A DNA stretch of 64,000 bases from Rhodococcus sp. SMB37 (GTDB taxonomy: Bacteria > Actinomycetota > Actinomycetes > Mycobacteriales > Mycobacteriaceae): contig NZ_SLVY01000007.1 of assembly GCF_004345605.1 (NCBI RefSeq), forward strand, positions 186,001 to 250,000, given 5' to 3'. Both the position numbers and the translations under genes were made by a program. Positions 14,645 to 21,661 of this stretch are shown here, in pieces. The notes under the pieces are model-generated. The model was given only the letters and a program-made list of their open reading frames with translations, was not told the DNA's origin and made no database searches. Within the stretch, counting starts at the first letter, position 1, and every line of letters begins with the position of its first letter.

Positions 14645-16645
14645 GTGAACAGGTTCCAACGGTGGATCTACGGCAAGTGGTCGGTTCCCACCACCGCCGG
14701 TGCGCTGATTGCCATTTCTCTGCTCCTCGAGCATGTGCTGAGCGAGTCGCTCAATCCCACTGTCGGGCCCCAGTGGTGGATCGACGCCGCGGAGCACTCC
14801 ACCACGTCCCCGGTCTTCACGCTGGCGAACGCACTGATGCTCGCCGCGGCGGTAGTGGCCGGCTACGGCATTGTTGTCGCGGCGTTGCGCGCCCTGACGG
14901 TCAAGCACCTCGCCATCGATCTTCTGGTCTCGATCGCGGCGATCGGTGCGATCATCATCGGCAACTTCTGGGAAGCGGCTGCGGTCACGTTCCTGTTCGC
15001 CATCGGCCACGCGCTCGAGGCAGCGACCATCAACAAGACTCGCTCGGCTCTGGCCGAACTGGTGGCCGTGGCCCCGGACACCGCTGTCGTCATGCGCAAC
15101 GGCGAACAGCAGCAGGTTCCCGCGTCCGAGGTCAGGATGGGCGAAATCGTTCTGGTGAAGAACGGCGCCAAGGTCCCGGTCGACGGACAGGTCGTGGCCG
15201 GTACCGGCGCGATCGACGAGGCCTCGATCACCGGTGAATCGATCCCGGTCGAGAAATCCAAGTCGGATCAGGTCTTTGCCGGTACGGTTTCCCGCGGTGG
15301 TTTCCTGCAGGTGCTTGCCACCGGCATCGGAGCCGACACGACCTTGGCCCGCATCATCCACCGTGTGGAGGACGCTCAGGACGCCAAGGCCAAAACCCAG
15401 GCGTTCATCGACCGGTTCTCCACCTGGTACACCCCGGCCGTCATGGTGCTGGCCCTTGTGGCCGGGCTGATCTCCGGCGACGTCGTCCTGGCACTGACCC
15501 TGCTGGTCATCGGTTGCCCCGGCGCGCTGGTCATCTCCATTCCGGTCGCGATCGTCTCCGGTATCGGCCGTGCCGCCCGCAACGGCATCCTCATCAAGGG
15601 CGGCGAGTTCCTCGAAACCTCCGCGAAGATCTCGGCCGTGGCGGTCGACAAGACCGGAACCCTTACCGAGGGTCGGCCGCAGCTGACCGACGTCGTGGTG
15701 TTGGCGCCCGACCTCGATCGTGTCGAGGTGCTGCGTTGGGCCGCAGCCGCCGAGGCAGGGTCGGAGCACCCTCTCGCCCGCCCGATCCTCGACACCGCCC
15801 GCGCCGAGGGAGTGGCGCCGAAGGGTATTCCAGGCACCGTCACCCCGGTGCCGGGCAAGGGCATCGTGACCGATGTCGAGGGCAGGCAGGTCCTCATCGG
15901 CAATATGCCCTTGTTGGAGCAGTACGGCGTCATCGACGACGTGGACGCCGCGGCCGCGGCAAGAGAACTTGCCGCGGCGGGTAGGACCCCCATGATCGTG
16001 GCCGTCGACAGTGCGGTCATCGGCGTCGTCGCTGTGGCGGACCAGATTCGCCGGGACGCGCCGGAGATGGTCCGGCGATTGCACGACGCCGGCGTCGAGA
16101 AGGTCGTCATGCTCACCGGTGACACCCGACTGGTGGCCGAGGCCGTCGGCAAGGCGACAGATATCGACGAAATCCACGCCGGCCTCCTTCCCGAGGACAA
16201 GCTGGACGCGGTGTCGGAGTTGCAGCGGCAGGGACACACGGTGGCCATGGTGGGCGACGGCGTGAACGACGCCCCGGCCCTGGCCACCGCGGACATCGGG
16301 GTGGCCATGGGAGCGGCAGGTTCGGCCGTCGCCGTGGAGACCGCGGACATCGCGCTGATGGGCGACAACCTGCTCAAACTCCCGGAGTCGATCGGGTTGG
16401 CCAAGCGCACGGTGGCGGTGATGCAACAGAACATCGCGATCGCTCTGTTCACCGTCGTCGTTCTCTTGGCGGGTGTCTTCTTCGGTGGTGTGACGATGTC
16501 GATCGGGATGCTCGTCCACGAGGGTTCGGTGCTCATCGTGATCATCAACGCCATGCGACTGCTGCGAAATACGCAGGGTTCCACCGCGAACCCCCAGAGA
16601 AAGCAGATCCGAGCGGCAACCGACGCCGAGACGATTGCTGTCTGA
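14645..16645 (+). CDS. P1B-type heavy-metal-translocating ATPase with unusual CPG/HEGSV motifs
   Basis: A 666-residue metal-export ATPase in the cell membrane. Standard P-type motifs are present: TGES (EASITGESIPVEKS), the phosphorylated Asp in DKTGTLTEG, the HP motif in GSEHPLARP, and GDGVNDAPAL. The transmembrane-6 motif reads IGCPGALVIS, so the usual CPC/SPC triad is CPG. Transmembrane 8 reads LVHEGSVLIVIINAMRLLR, like the HEGS/T motif of P1B-4 (Co/Fe/Ni) pumps. There is no N-terminal metal-binding domain. It is encoded between an HMA chaperone and a cupin behind an FNR-type promoter. Metal specificity cannot be assigned: motifs are mixed between Zn/Cu and Co/Fe types. Confidence 0.88.
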   Translation: MNRFQRWIYGKWSVPTTAGALIAISLLLEHVLSESLNPTVGPQWWIDAAEHSTTSPVFTLANALMLAAAVVAGYGIVVAALRALTVKHLAIDLLVSIAAIGAIIIGNFWEAAAVTFLFAIGHALEAATINKTRSALAELVAVAPDTAVVMRNGEQQQVPASEVRMGEIVLVKNGAKVPVDGQVVAGTGAIDEASITGESIPVEKSKSDQVFAGTVSRGGFLQVLATGIGADTTLARIIHRVEDAQDAKAKTQAFIDRFSTWYTPAVMVLALVAGLISGDVVLALTLLVIGCPGALVISIPVAIVSGIGRAARNGILIKGGEFLETSAKISAVAVDKTGTLTEGRPQLTDVVVLAPDLDRVEVLRWAAAAEAGSEHPLARPILDTARAEGVAPKGIPGTVTPVPGKGIVTDVEGRQVLIGNMPLLEQYGVIDDVDAAAAARELAAAGRTPMIVAVDSAVIGVVAVADQIRRDAPEMVRRLHDAGVEKVVMLTGDTRLVAEAVGKATDIDEIHAGLLPEDKLDAVSELQRQGHTVAMVGDGVNDAPALATADIGVAMGAAGSAVAVETADIALMGDNLLKLPESIGLAKRTVAVMQQNIAIALFTVVVLLAGVFFGGVTMSIGMLVHEGSVLIVIINAMRLLRNTQGSTANPQRKQIRAATDAETIAV

Positions 16646-16746
16646 AACCGAAGCCGGGCGTGGCCCGTCACCCCGGACCCCGCGCGGTACCGACAACCAC
16701 CATCCACCCGCGACAGATCACCACCAACACACGCAAGGAGTGTGCA

Positions 16747-17172
16747 ATGAGCAAGCAGAACTTCTCCCTCGAGGGCAACGTCGAGCATTTCACGATCGAG
16801 GACGTGGCCCGGGCCAACCCGGACTTCCGCAAGGTGCTGTGGACCGGCAAATACGCCCAGATCGTGGTCATGACCATCCCGGTCGGCGGTGAGATCGGGG
16901 ATGAGGTCCACGAGAGCACCGACCAGATCCTGACCTTCGTCTCCGGAACAGGCGAAGCCGTGCTGAACGGGCACACCCACATGGTCGAGGCCGGCGATCA
17001 GTGCGCGGTCGCCGCGGGTGCTCGCCACAACTTCCGCAATATCGGCGACGAACCTTTGGTGCTGTACACGATGTACAGCCCGCCGGAGCACGCCGCCGAC
17101 GGCGCCTATGCCACCAAGGAAGAGGCCGACGCGGCCGAGGCCGCCGGCGAGGACGAGCCCCCGCATGCCTAG
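16747..17172 (+). CDS. Cupin-domain protein of the metal-transport operon
   Basis: A 141-residue small cupin starting at MSKQNFSLEGNVEHF. It has cupin motif 1 (GDEVHESTDQILTFVSGTGEAVLNG) and motif 2 (VEAGDQCAVAAGARHNFRNIGDEPL) with His and Glu residues suited to metal binding. The tail (DGAYATKEEADAAEAAGEDEPPHA) is acidic, Ala-rich and probably disordered. Similar proteins are found beside stress and metal-resistance genes in actinobacteria. It follows the ATPase by 101 bases, probably in the same transcript. Enzymatic activity is unknown. Confidence 0.85.
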   Translation: MSKQNFSLEGNVEHFTIEDVARANPDFRKVLWTGKYAQIVVMTIPVGGEIGDEVHESTDQILTFVSGTGEAVLNGHTHMVEAGDQCAVAAGARHNFRNIGDEPLVLYTMYSPPEHAADGAYATKEEADAAEAAGEDEPPHA

Positions 17173-17173
17173 C

Positions 17174-17402
17174 GAAGGATTCCTCACGCATCCTCACCAC
17201 CGCGAAACCTGACACCGCACGCGAACTCGGCCGGGCGCCCGTCCAACCCACGGACGAGAGTCTGGAGAAGATCACCGAAGTAATCGGGTACGGCCTCGTG
17301 GACCCCACCGTGACGGCGCGCTACGGCCTGGACGACACTGCCCGGGCGATCGCCGCCGTCGAGGAAGGGCACACCGTAGGCACGCTCGTCGTCGAGCCGT
17401 GA
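17174..17402 (+). pseudogene. C-terminal fragment of a zinc-type alcohol dehydrogenase / quinone oxidoreductase
   Basis: The translation ends ESLEKITEVIGYGLVDPTVTARYGLDDTARAIAAVEEGHTVGTLVVEP. This is the standard C-terminus of MDR-family reductases (typically DTAxAIAAVEEGHTxGKVVV). Neither the catalytic nor the nucleotide-binding part is present. No start codon or ribosome-binding site is evident, and the fragment begins at the cupin stop. Confidence 0.7.
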
Positions 17403-17449
17403 CCTGACCGGCGGGGACAGTACGCCGAACGCACCGGGCAGCCGATGAG

Positions 17450-17478
17450 CTCGCTGCTCGCACGACGCGAGCAGCGAG
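17450..17478 (+). terminator. Terminator-like hairpin, 12-bp perfect stem
   Basis: CTCGCTGCTCGC, loop ACGAC, GCGAGCAGCGAG. It follows the alcohol dehydrogenase remnant and probably ends the chaperone-ATPase-cupin transcript. The rest of 17403-17608 shows no gene; a 16-base palindrome TCCTGAGCGCTCAGGA (17599-17614) covers the stop of the next gene. Confidence 0.65.
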
Positions 17479-17608
17479 TACCTCGGAAATGGTGGTGCTC
17501 CGGCAGGTGGCGCGGTCGGATGCCCGAAAGGGGTCAGATTTCAGGCGGCGTTGACAGCGCCGCAATTCGTAAGCTCCCAGAGAGCCAGGAGTGAGGGATC
17601 CTGAGCGC

Positions 17609-17953
17609 TCAGGAGTATGATTGTTGGCCTTGCTGGCTCGTCACCGTGGTAAGTAGAAAGACGCTGTCGGCGAGGGCCAGCACCGAATGGCGTTCATGGG
17701 TGAGAATCCACAGTTCGCCTTCGCCGAATTCCCCTTGAGACTCCTCTTCGAGGTCGACGCGAACTCGTCCCGCGAGTACTTGGAGGCTCGCCGCCGGCGG
17801 GGAATTGTGTTCGGCAAGCCGGGTGCCCTCCCGAAGTGCGATCACCGTCTGACGGAGTGGTCCATCATTGGCGACGAGTGCGGCGCTGCGGCCGTGTTTG
17901 TCCGTTCGCGCCGTGGAGAGATGGGATTCGGTCAGCTCTCTGAGATTCGCCAT
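17609..17953 (-). CDS. Small cupin-domain protein
   Basis: A 114-residue single-domain cupin starting MANLRELTESHLSTART. The beta-barrel core includes LREGTRLAEHNSPPAASLQVLAGRVRVDLEEESQGEFGEGELWILTHERHSVLALADSVFLLTTV, similar to the small LuxR/DUF-type cupins annotated near Crp/Fnr regulators and stress genes. A possible metal-binding His is in AEHNSPP. It points opposite to the metal-transport operon. An AAAGGA-type ribosome-binding site precedes the ATG. The role is unknown. Confidence 0.75.
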   Translation of the reverse strand: MANLRELTESHLSTARTDKHGRSAALVANDGPLRQTVIALREGTRLAEHNSPPAASLQVLAGRVRVDLEEESQGEFGEGELWILTHERHSVLALADSVFLLTTVTSQQGQQSYS

Positions 17954-18074
17954 GATCGTCCTTTCCGCGTGCCTGCTGGGTCTGTCTCAACCTACGTGGG
18001 CGAACCGATCGAACTTCGTCGTGGTCGACACCCGCCTGCGATCCGCGGCCGCCGCAGCCGCCGACGTGATCGCG

Positions 18075-18242
18075 GCAGCTTCCCCAGGAGCGAAGCGACC
18101 CGAAAACCGGCAGCGACTCGCCTCGAGTATCCGTATACAGCGGATCCGGCTGCACGTCGGAGGTGTTCTTCAGCAGACCGTCGATGATGTAGACCATGGG
18201 GCACGCTTCACCGTCGAACTGCCCATACCCACCACCGGGCAC
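18075..18242 (-). pseudogene. Tn3-family transposase (TnpA) remnant
   Basis: Minus-strand translation gives YGQFDGEACPMVYIIDGLLK then NTSDVQPDPLYTDTRGESLPVFG. This resembles the conserved Tn3 TnpA region of the form YVIEGLL-xNxSDIQPDxxHADTQGQS-x-PVFG, here degraded (DTRGES for DTQGQS). Only about 55 residues of a protein near 1000 residues remain. It records a past Tn3-type transposon in the island. Confidence 0.6.
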
Positions 18243-18356
18243 TGACCCGCTGCGTTCCGAGCCCGAGGGAAAGAACGCAGGACTGCTACCGCGAACGCGG
18301 TAGCCACCCGAGAAACCGACATCTGTCGAGCCGACGGTCAGGTGACCGAAAGCTAC
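18243..18356. other. Short gap with one hairpin, no gene
   Basis: Between the Tn3 remnant and the MerR-type promoter there is no coding signal. GCTACCGC-GAAC-GCGGTAGC (18285-18304) is an 8-bp hairpin that could be a terminator or part of a lost mobile element end. Confidence 0.4.
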
Positions 18357-18388
18357 TTGCCCCTATACATGGGTACAGGGTTCAGAAT
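18357..18388 (+). promoter_or_regulatory. MerR-type promoter/operator
   Basis: TTGCCC (18357-18362) and CAGAAT (18383-18388) are separated by 20 bases, the stretched spacing of MerR-controlled promoters. The spacer contains the dyad CCCTATAC-ATG-GGTACAGGG. It lies directly before the MerR relic at 18395, so the operator outlived its regulator. Confidence 0.6.
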
Positions 18389-18394
18389 GGCGGT

Positions 18395-18640
18395 ATGCGC
18401 AGAAGCGAGCTGGCAACCCGTGCCGGAGTCAACGTCCAGATACTGCGATACGTCCAGACACTGCGATACTACGAACGCCGGGGCCTGCTGGCGCAACCAC
18501 CGCGGTCACCGTCGGGGTATCGGGCCTACCCGCCCGGCACCGGTGGTCCGGTTCATAAAACGAGCCCAAGCCCACGGGTTCAGCCTCGACCGGACAAGGC
18601 ACGCCGGGCAGTGCGGTGGGGAGAAGACCGGTGACGGGTG
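18395..18640 (+). pseudogene. MerR-family regulator, broken by internal duplication and frameshift
   Basis: The start MRRSELATRAGVNVQ, followed by TLRYYERRGLLAQPPRSPSGYRAYPP, is a typical MerR DNA-binding domain. A tandem duplication repeats the 'I/T-LRY' codons (ILRYVQTLRYY), adding residues to the recognition region. After YRAYPP the frame shifts: the continuation VVRFIKRAQAHGFSLD is found one frame over. The effector-binding half is missing. The gene cannot make a normal regulator. Confidence 0.75.
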
Positions 18641-18650
18641 AGGAGCGGCG

Positions 18651-19364
18651 ATGACCTCGGGACGCCTCCACGGTGACGCGGCGCACGATCACGACCATCG
18701 GTTCCGATGCGTGAGCCTCGTGCCGTTGTTCGCGGCGCTGTCGGAGAAAGACCGGCATCGGATTGCCGAATCAGCGGTCACACGACGGTACGAACGCGGC
18801 GAACACGTCTTCCGGGCCGGGGACCGGCTGGACCTGCACATCGTCCATCGGGGGCGGGTCAAGGTGTACCGGCTGCTCGAATCCGGCAGTGAACAACTGA
18901 TCCGTATCCTGGGGACGGGCGAGTTCCTCGGCGAGACCGCGGTGCTGTCCGAAACGGAAGTCGACCACTTCGCCGTCGCCCTCGACGACGCGGAGGTGTG
19001 CTCGATCGACCGGCGCCGGATTCTCGCCGTCCTCACCGAACGGCCGTCGGTGGCGGTGACGATGTTGCAGACCGTCTCGCAACGGTTGTCGGCCGCCGAA
19101 CAGATGGTGTCGTCGTTGACCGGGCGGTCGGTCGAGCAGCGACTGGCCGAGCATCTGCTGCAGCTGGCATACGATGCAGATTCGCTACGGTTCCGCTTGC
19201 CGTCCAGCAAGAAGGACCTCGCCTCGTATCTGGGCACGACAGCAGAAACGCTCAGCCGTCGGCTCTCGGCGTTGCAGAAGGCCGGGGCCATCCGTCTCGG
19301 CCCCGGTCGATTCGTGGAGATCTGCGACGAGCAGGTGTTGCGGTCCGGTGCCCACGCCGGCTGA
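18651..19364 (+). CDS. Crp/Fnr-family transcriptional regulator
   Basis: A 237-residue regulator with an N-terminal cyclic-nucleotide-binding-type beta-roll (about 25-140: GEHVFRAGDRLDLHIVHRGRVKVYRLLESGSEQLIRILGTGEFLGETAVL) and a C-terminal winged helix. The recognition helix GTTAETLSRRLSALQ has the E-x-x-S-R pattern of FNR, which reads TTGAT. The N-terminus is His/Asp-rich (HDHDHRFRC, with Cys20) and a second Cys (Cys117) sits where FNR has a cluster ligand, so iron-sulfur, metal or redox sensing is possible, though FNR's four-Cys set is not complete. A perfect FNR box precedes the metal-transport operon of the same island, the probable target. Confidence 0.88.
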   Translation: MTSGRLHGDAAHDHDHRFRCVSLVPLFAALSEKDRHRIAESAVTRRYERGEHVFRAGDRLDLHIVHRGRVKVYRLLESGSEQLIRILGTGEFLGETAVLSETEVDHFAVALDDAEVCSIDRRRILAVLTERPSVAVTMLQTVSQRLSAAEQMVSSLTGRSVEQRLAEHLLQLAYDADSLRFRLPSSKKDLASYLGTTAETLSRRLSALQKAGAIRLGPGRFVEICDEQVLRSGAHAG

Positions 19365-19779
19365 CCGACGACCGAAACCGGGGGTGACCCGGCTGCGGAC
19401 CTGGGGTGCGGGGTGAGAACAGGGATCAGACGCCGATGAGCGAACCCATGCTGAAGGCCAGGGTCGCGATCGCCCCGGCGCGCATCGATGTCCTGGACAA
19501 CCCCCGAAACACCTCGGCGACGACTACCTTGGTGGCGCGGTCCTACACTCCGCCCCGCGCCCCGGATCCACTGAAAAATCTTGACTACAAACCTACTACA
19601 CCCCTCGGGTGTGGACAGGGGCGTCCGGGTCCGGCCACACCGACCGAGGAAGGTATCCGACGGTATAGGCGCTCACGAATGTTCCCTTCGGGCGACAACT
19701 CGGCCGCCACCCGTCACCCCAACCCCGCAGGTCGGTCGCCGAGGATTCCTGATTCCGGCCGAAACGCATATCGATGCCT
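19365..19779. other. Non-coding or unrecognised stretch
   Basis: No recognisable gene. One open frame begins MSEPMLKARVAIAPARIDVLD (from 19437), but it matches no family I know and its composition is unconvincing. An inverted repeat ACACCC-CTC-GGGTGT (19598-19612) follows TTGACT (19581-19586) and might be a decayed metal-responsive operator. Confidence 0.35.
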
Positions 19780-19925
19780 CTTTGGCGAGGGTGAGCGCGG
19801 CGCGCTCACGGTCGGTGCACAGGTCGGTGTCACGCCAGGCGGGCAGGACGGCGATGCGATGCGGTGATTCCCGCCCGCGAGGGCGTCGCGGGTGTGCGCG
19901 TGGAGACAGTAGGCGCAGCCATTGC
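19780..19925 (-). pseudogene. AhpD/carboxymuconolactone-decarboxylase-family remnant
   Basis: Minus-strand translation gives NGCAYCLHAHTRDALAGG, the CxxC active-site motif of AhpD-like proteins. After a frameshift it continues RIAVLPAWRDTDLCTDRERAALTLAKEA. Both ends are missing. Its N-terminal break coincides with the boundary of the right direct repeat, so it was truncated when the island boundary formed. Confidence 0.65.
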
Positions 19926-20115
19926 GAGCAGGCCACGTCCGTCGTACCTCGGTAGCAGAGACTTCATGCCCCTGTCTTGAACTGCTCTGCTCTGAACTGT
20001 GCGGCCACCGCCTCGGGATCGTCGACCTGCAACGACAGGCGCGATACCGAGGCGGTCGAGCGTGTGCGGTCGAAGAAGGCCGGTCGCCTGACTACGACGG
20101 GTTCGGTCAGCACCA
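19924..20115 (+). repeat. Right copy of the direct repeat flanking the accessory island
   Basis: Same orientation as 13858-14063. It begins with the last 18 codons of an ectD copy (ASRPRPSYLGSRDFMPLS, then TGA) and continues into the 3' end of the intact membrane-protein gene. It lacks the 15-base insertion of the left copy. Confidence 0.85.
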
Positions 20116-20809
20116 GGTCCAGACAGGTGCCGTCCGGCCCCGGAAGATACAGTGCATTGTCGGCGACGGTCTGAGACGTGTGCTCCCACCGCCTCCGTGC
20201 GACCGCTCGACCGACCTCCCGCGGGTCGAGCTCCACGATCACCTGATGTCCGGCCCGGATCGTCAGTCGTGTGTCCGTCAACAGGTGCGGATGTGTGATC
20301 CGACCTGCGAGAATCCCGAAGATCTGAATGAGTCCCCAGACTGAGAGCACAAGCAGTGCGGTACGGATCGCAGGCCATGGCACAAGCACGTGAACGACGG
20401 CTGTTTCGATGACGCATGCGACGAGGAAGGCCATCGGGATCCCCATCGTGCCCCTCGTGTATCCGACCGGCATCACGCCGGGCCCCGCGCCGTCGTAGCG
20501 TCGGTGGACAAAGAGCCATATCGCGCGGTAGCCACGTATCTCGAACCGAATGAGGTGGGCTGCGACCTTCCCGATCACCTCGTCGAGGATCGCATTCCAC
20601 TCGAGCCCCTCTCGTCGCAGCGATCGGATACGCAGCACGGTGATCACGCCGACCACGATGGCGAGCGGAATCTCGACCGCCGACCACAACCCGAACGCCG
20701 CACCCGCGCTCAGAATCCCGAGTGCTGCGAGCACGGCATTGACGACCGCCACCATGATCGTGATCGCCACGGCCGCCCCGTGCAGGCGACGTGCTCGTGC
20801 CCCGATCAT
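19964..20809 (-). CDS. Membrane protein of unknown function, coupled to a MerR gene
   Basis: A 281-residue protein starting MIGARARRLHGAAVAITIM. Hydrophobic segments near residues 10-55 (ITIMVAVVNAVLAALGIL; FGLWSAVEIPLAIVVGVITVL) and 130-180 (IPMAFLVACVIETAVVHVLVPW; ALLVLSVWGLIQIFGILAG) suggest four membrane spans. A cytoplasmic-type C-terminal domain ends TASVSRLSLQVDDPEAVAAQFRAEQ. I do not recognise the family. Its ATG overlaps the TGA of the upstream MerR-type gene (ATGA), so it is probably a translationally coupled target of that regulator. The 3' end lies in the right direct repeat. Confidence 0.75.
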   Translation of the reverse strand: MIGARARRLHGAAVAITIMVAVVNAVLAALGILSAGAAFGLWSAVEIPLAIVVGVITVLRIRSLRREGLEWNAILDEVIGKVAAHLIRFEIRGYRAIWLFVHRRYDGAGPGVMPVGYTRGTMGIPMAFLVACVIETAVVHVLVPWPAIRTALLVLSVWGLIQIFGILAGRITHPHLLTDTRLTIRAGHQVIVELDPREVGRAVARRRWEHTSQTVADNALYLPGPDGTCLDLVLTEPVVVRRPAFFDRTRSTASVSRLSLQVDDPEAVAAQFRAEQFKTGA

Positions 20810-21621
20810 CGTTGCGCTCCCGCCGCATCGGCGACCATTGCGATGACCCGGATCGCGACCGCCCGCTGCGCGGGGTCGGGGAGTACTTCGGACATCATCG
20901 ACTCTCCGCTCGCCGCGTGGCCGGCCGCGGTCGCGGCCCATTCCGCGAAGACGCCGTCGCCGCGGTCGGTGAGCACGGTGAGGAATCCGGTCAGCCCTGC
21001 GGCAACCGCCTCGACTTCGTCTGCGACATCGACGGGTGCGCGCCCAGCGAGCGCACCGAACCTGCGATACAAGGCCACCACGGATTCCCGCTGAGCCGGA
21101 TCGGTGAGCACCGAGGTCGCGGCATCGAGGAATTCCTGCGGGGCCTGACCGGACAGCGCGACGATCTCCCAACTGTCACGCTCGTGTTCGAAGACCTCAC
21201 GTGTGCGCGGATCGTCTTCACCATCGATGAGCTCGTCGAATGCCCGAACAAGGGGCTCGGGAAGCGGTGAGATGGCTTCGCCGCGGCTGTGTCCGTCGAG
21301 CATCACAGCCAGTGCGTGCCGTTTTCCTTCGAGCGCGTGCAGTTGCGTGTCGAGGTCGGCGATCAACGCCTCGAGATCTGCAGCGAGGTCGTCCCGCGCC
21401 TCGCCGTCGTGAGCGGCGCCGACCACCGTCGGGATGGCGCCGAGAGGCACACCCGACCTGGCCAGCCAGCGGATGCGCATCAAACGCACGAGGTCCTCCA
21501 GCGAGTACACGCGGTACCCGTTGGAGGACCTCGGTGGTTCCGGCAGCAACCCGAGCCGGTGATAGTGCCGGACCGTGCGCACGGTCGTGTCTGCCGCCGC
21601 GGCCAGTTCGCCGATTCTCAT
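20806..21621 (-). CDS. MerR-family transcriptional regulator
   Basis: A 271-residue regulator. The N-terminal winged helix-turn-helix reads MRIGELAAAADTTVRTVRHYHRLGLLPEPPRSSNGYRVYSLEDLVRL, then a coiled-coil dimerisation helix (DLAADLEALIADLDTQLHALEGKRHALAVML) and a long C-terminal effector domain of about 150 residues, larger than in metal-sensing MerR proteins and without obvious metal-binding Cys. It is likely a drug- or lipid-type sensor. It is co-translated with the downstream membrane protein and preceded by a MerR-type dyad at 21635-21658, suggesting autoregulation. Confidence 0.87.
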   Translation of the reverse strand: MRIGELAAAADTTVRTVRHYHRLGLLPEPPRSSNGYRVYSLEDLVRLMRIRWLARSGVPLGAIPTVVGAAHDGEARDDLAADLEALIADLDTQLHALEGKRHALAVMLDGHSRGEAISPLPEPLVRAFDELIDGEDDPRTREVFEHERDSWEIVALSGQAPQEFLDAATSVLTDPAQRESVVALYRRFGALAGRAPVDVADEVEAVAAGLTGFLTVLTDRGDGVFAEWAATAAGHAASGESMMSEVLPDPAQRAVAIRVIAMVADAAGAQR

Positions 21622-21634
21622 GGCTCCAGCATCA

Positions 21635-21658
21635 ACCCTGACGTTACGTCGGGGTCAA
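21635..21658 (-). promoter_or_regulatory. MerR-type operator with -35 element
   Basis: The dyad ACCCTGACGT-T-ACGTCGGGGT (19 of 20 arm positions consistent) lies 14 bases before the MerR start. On the minus strand TTGACC (21658-21653) provides a -35 just outside the dyad, the usual geometry for MerR-family autoregulation. Confidence 0.6.
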
Positions 21659-21661
21659 GTT

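Larger units (their letters stand above)
14064..19923. mobile_element. Accessory (genomic) island between diverged direct repeats
   Basis: About 5.9 kb lies between two 200-bp repeats that split an ancestral ectD/membrane-protein convergent pair. The left side keeps whole ectD plus a fragment of its neighbour; the right side keeps the whole neighbour plus the last codons of ectD. Inside are a metal-transport operon, a Crp/Fnr regulator and at least five gene relics (IS3 and Tn3 transposases, MerR, alcohol dehydrogenase, AhpD). No integrase is present. Integration by crossover of a circular molecule carrying the junction, or strain-to-strain recombination, would explain the diverged repeats. 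Confidence 0.7.

Noticed and set aside
14621-16696. 691-codon frame antisense to the P1B ATPase
   Set aside because: The ATPase on the other strand has all catalytic motifs; this frame is His/Asp/Arg-rich with no homology.
19437-19867. Open frame beginning MSEPMLKARVAIAPAR
   Set aside because: No family match, unconvincing composition, and it runs over the AhpD relic on the other strand.
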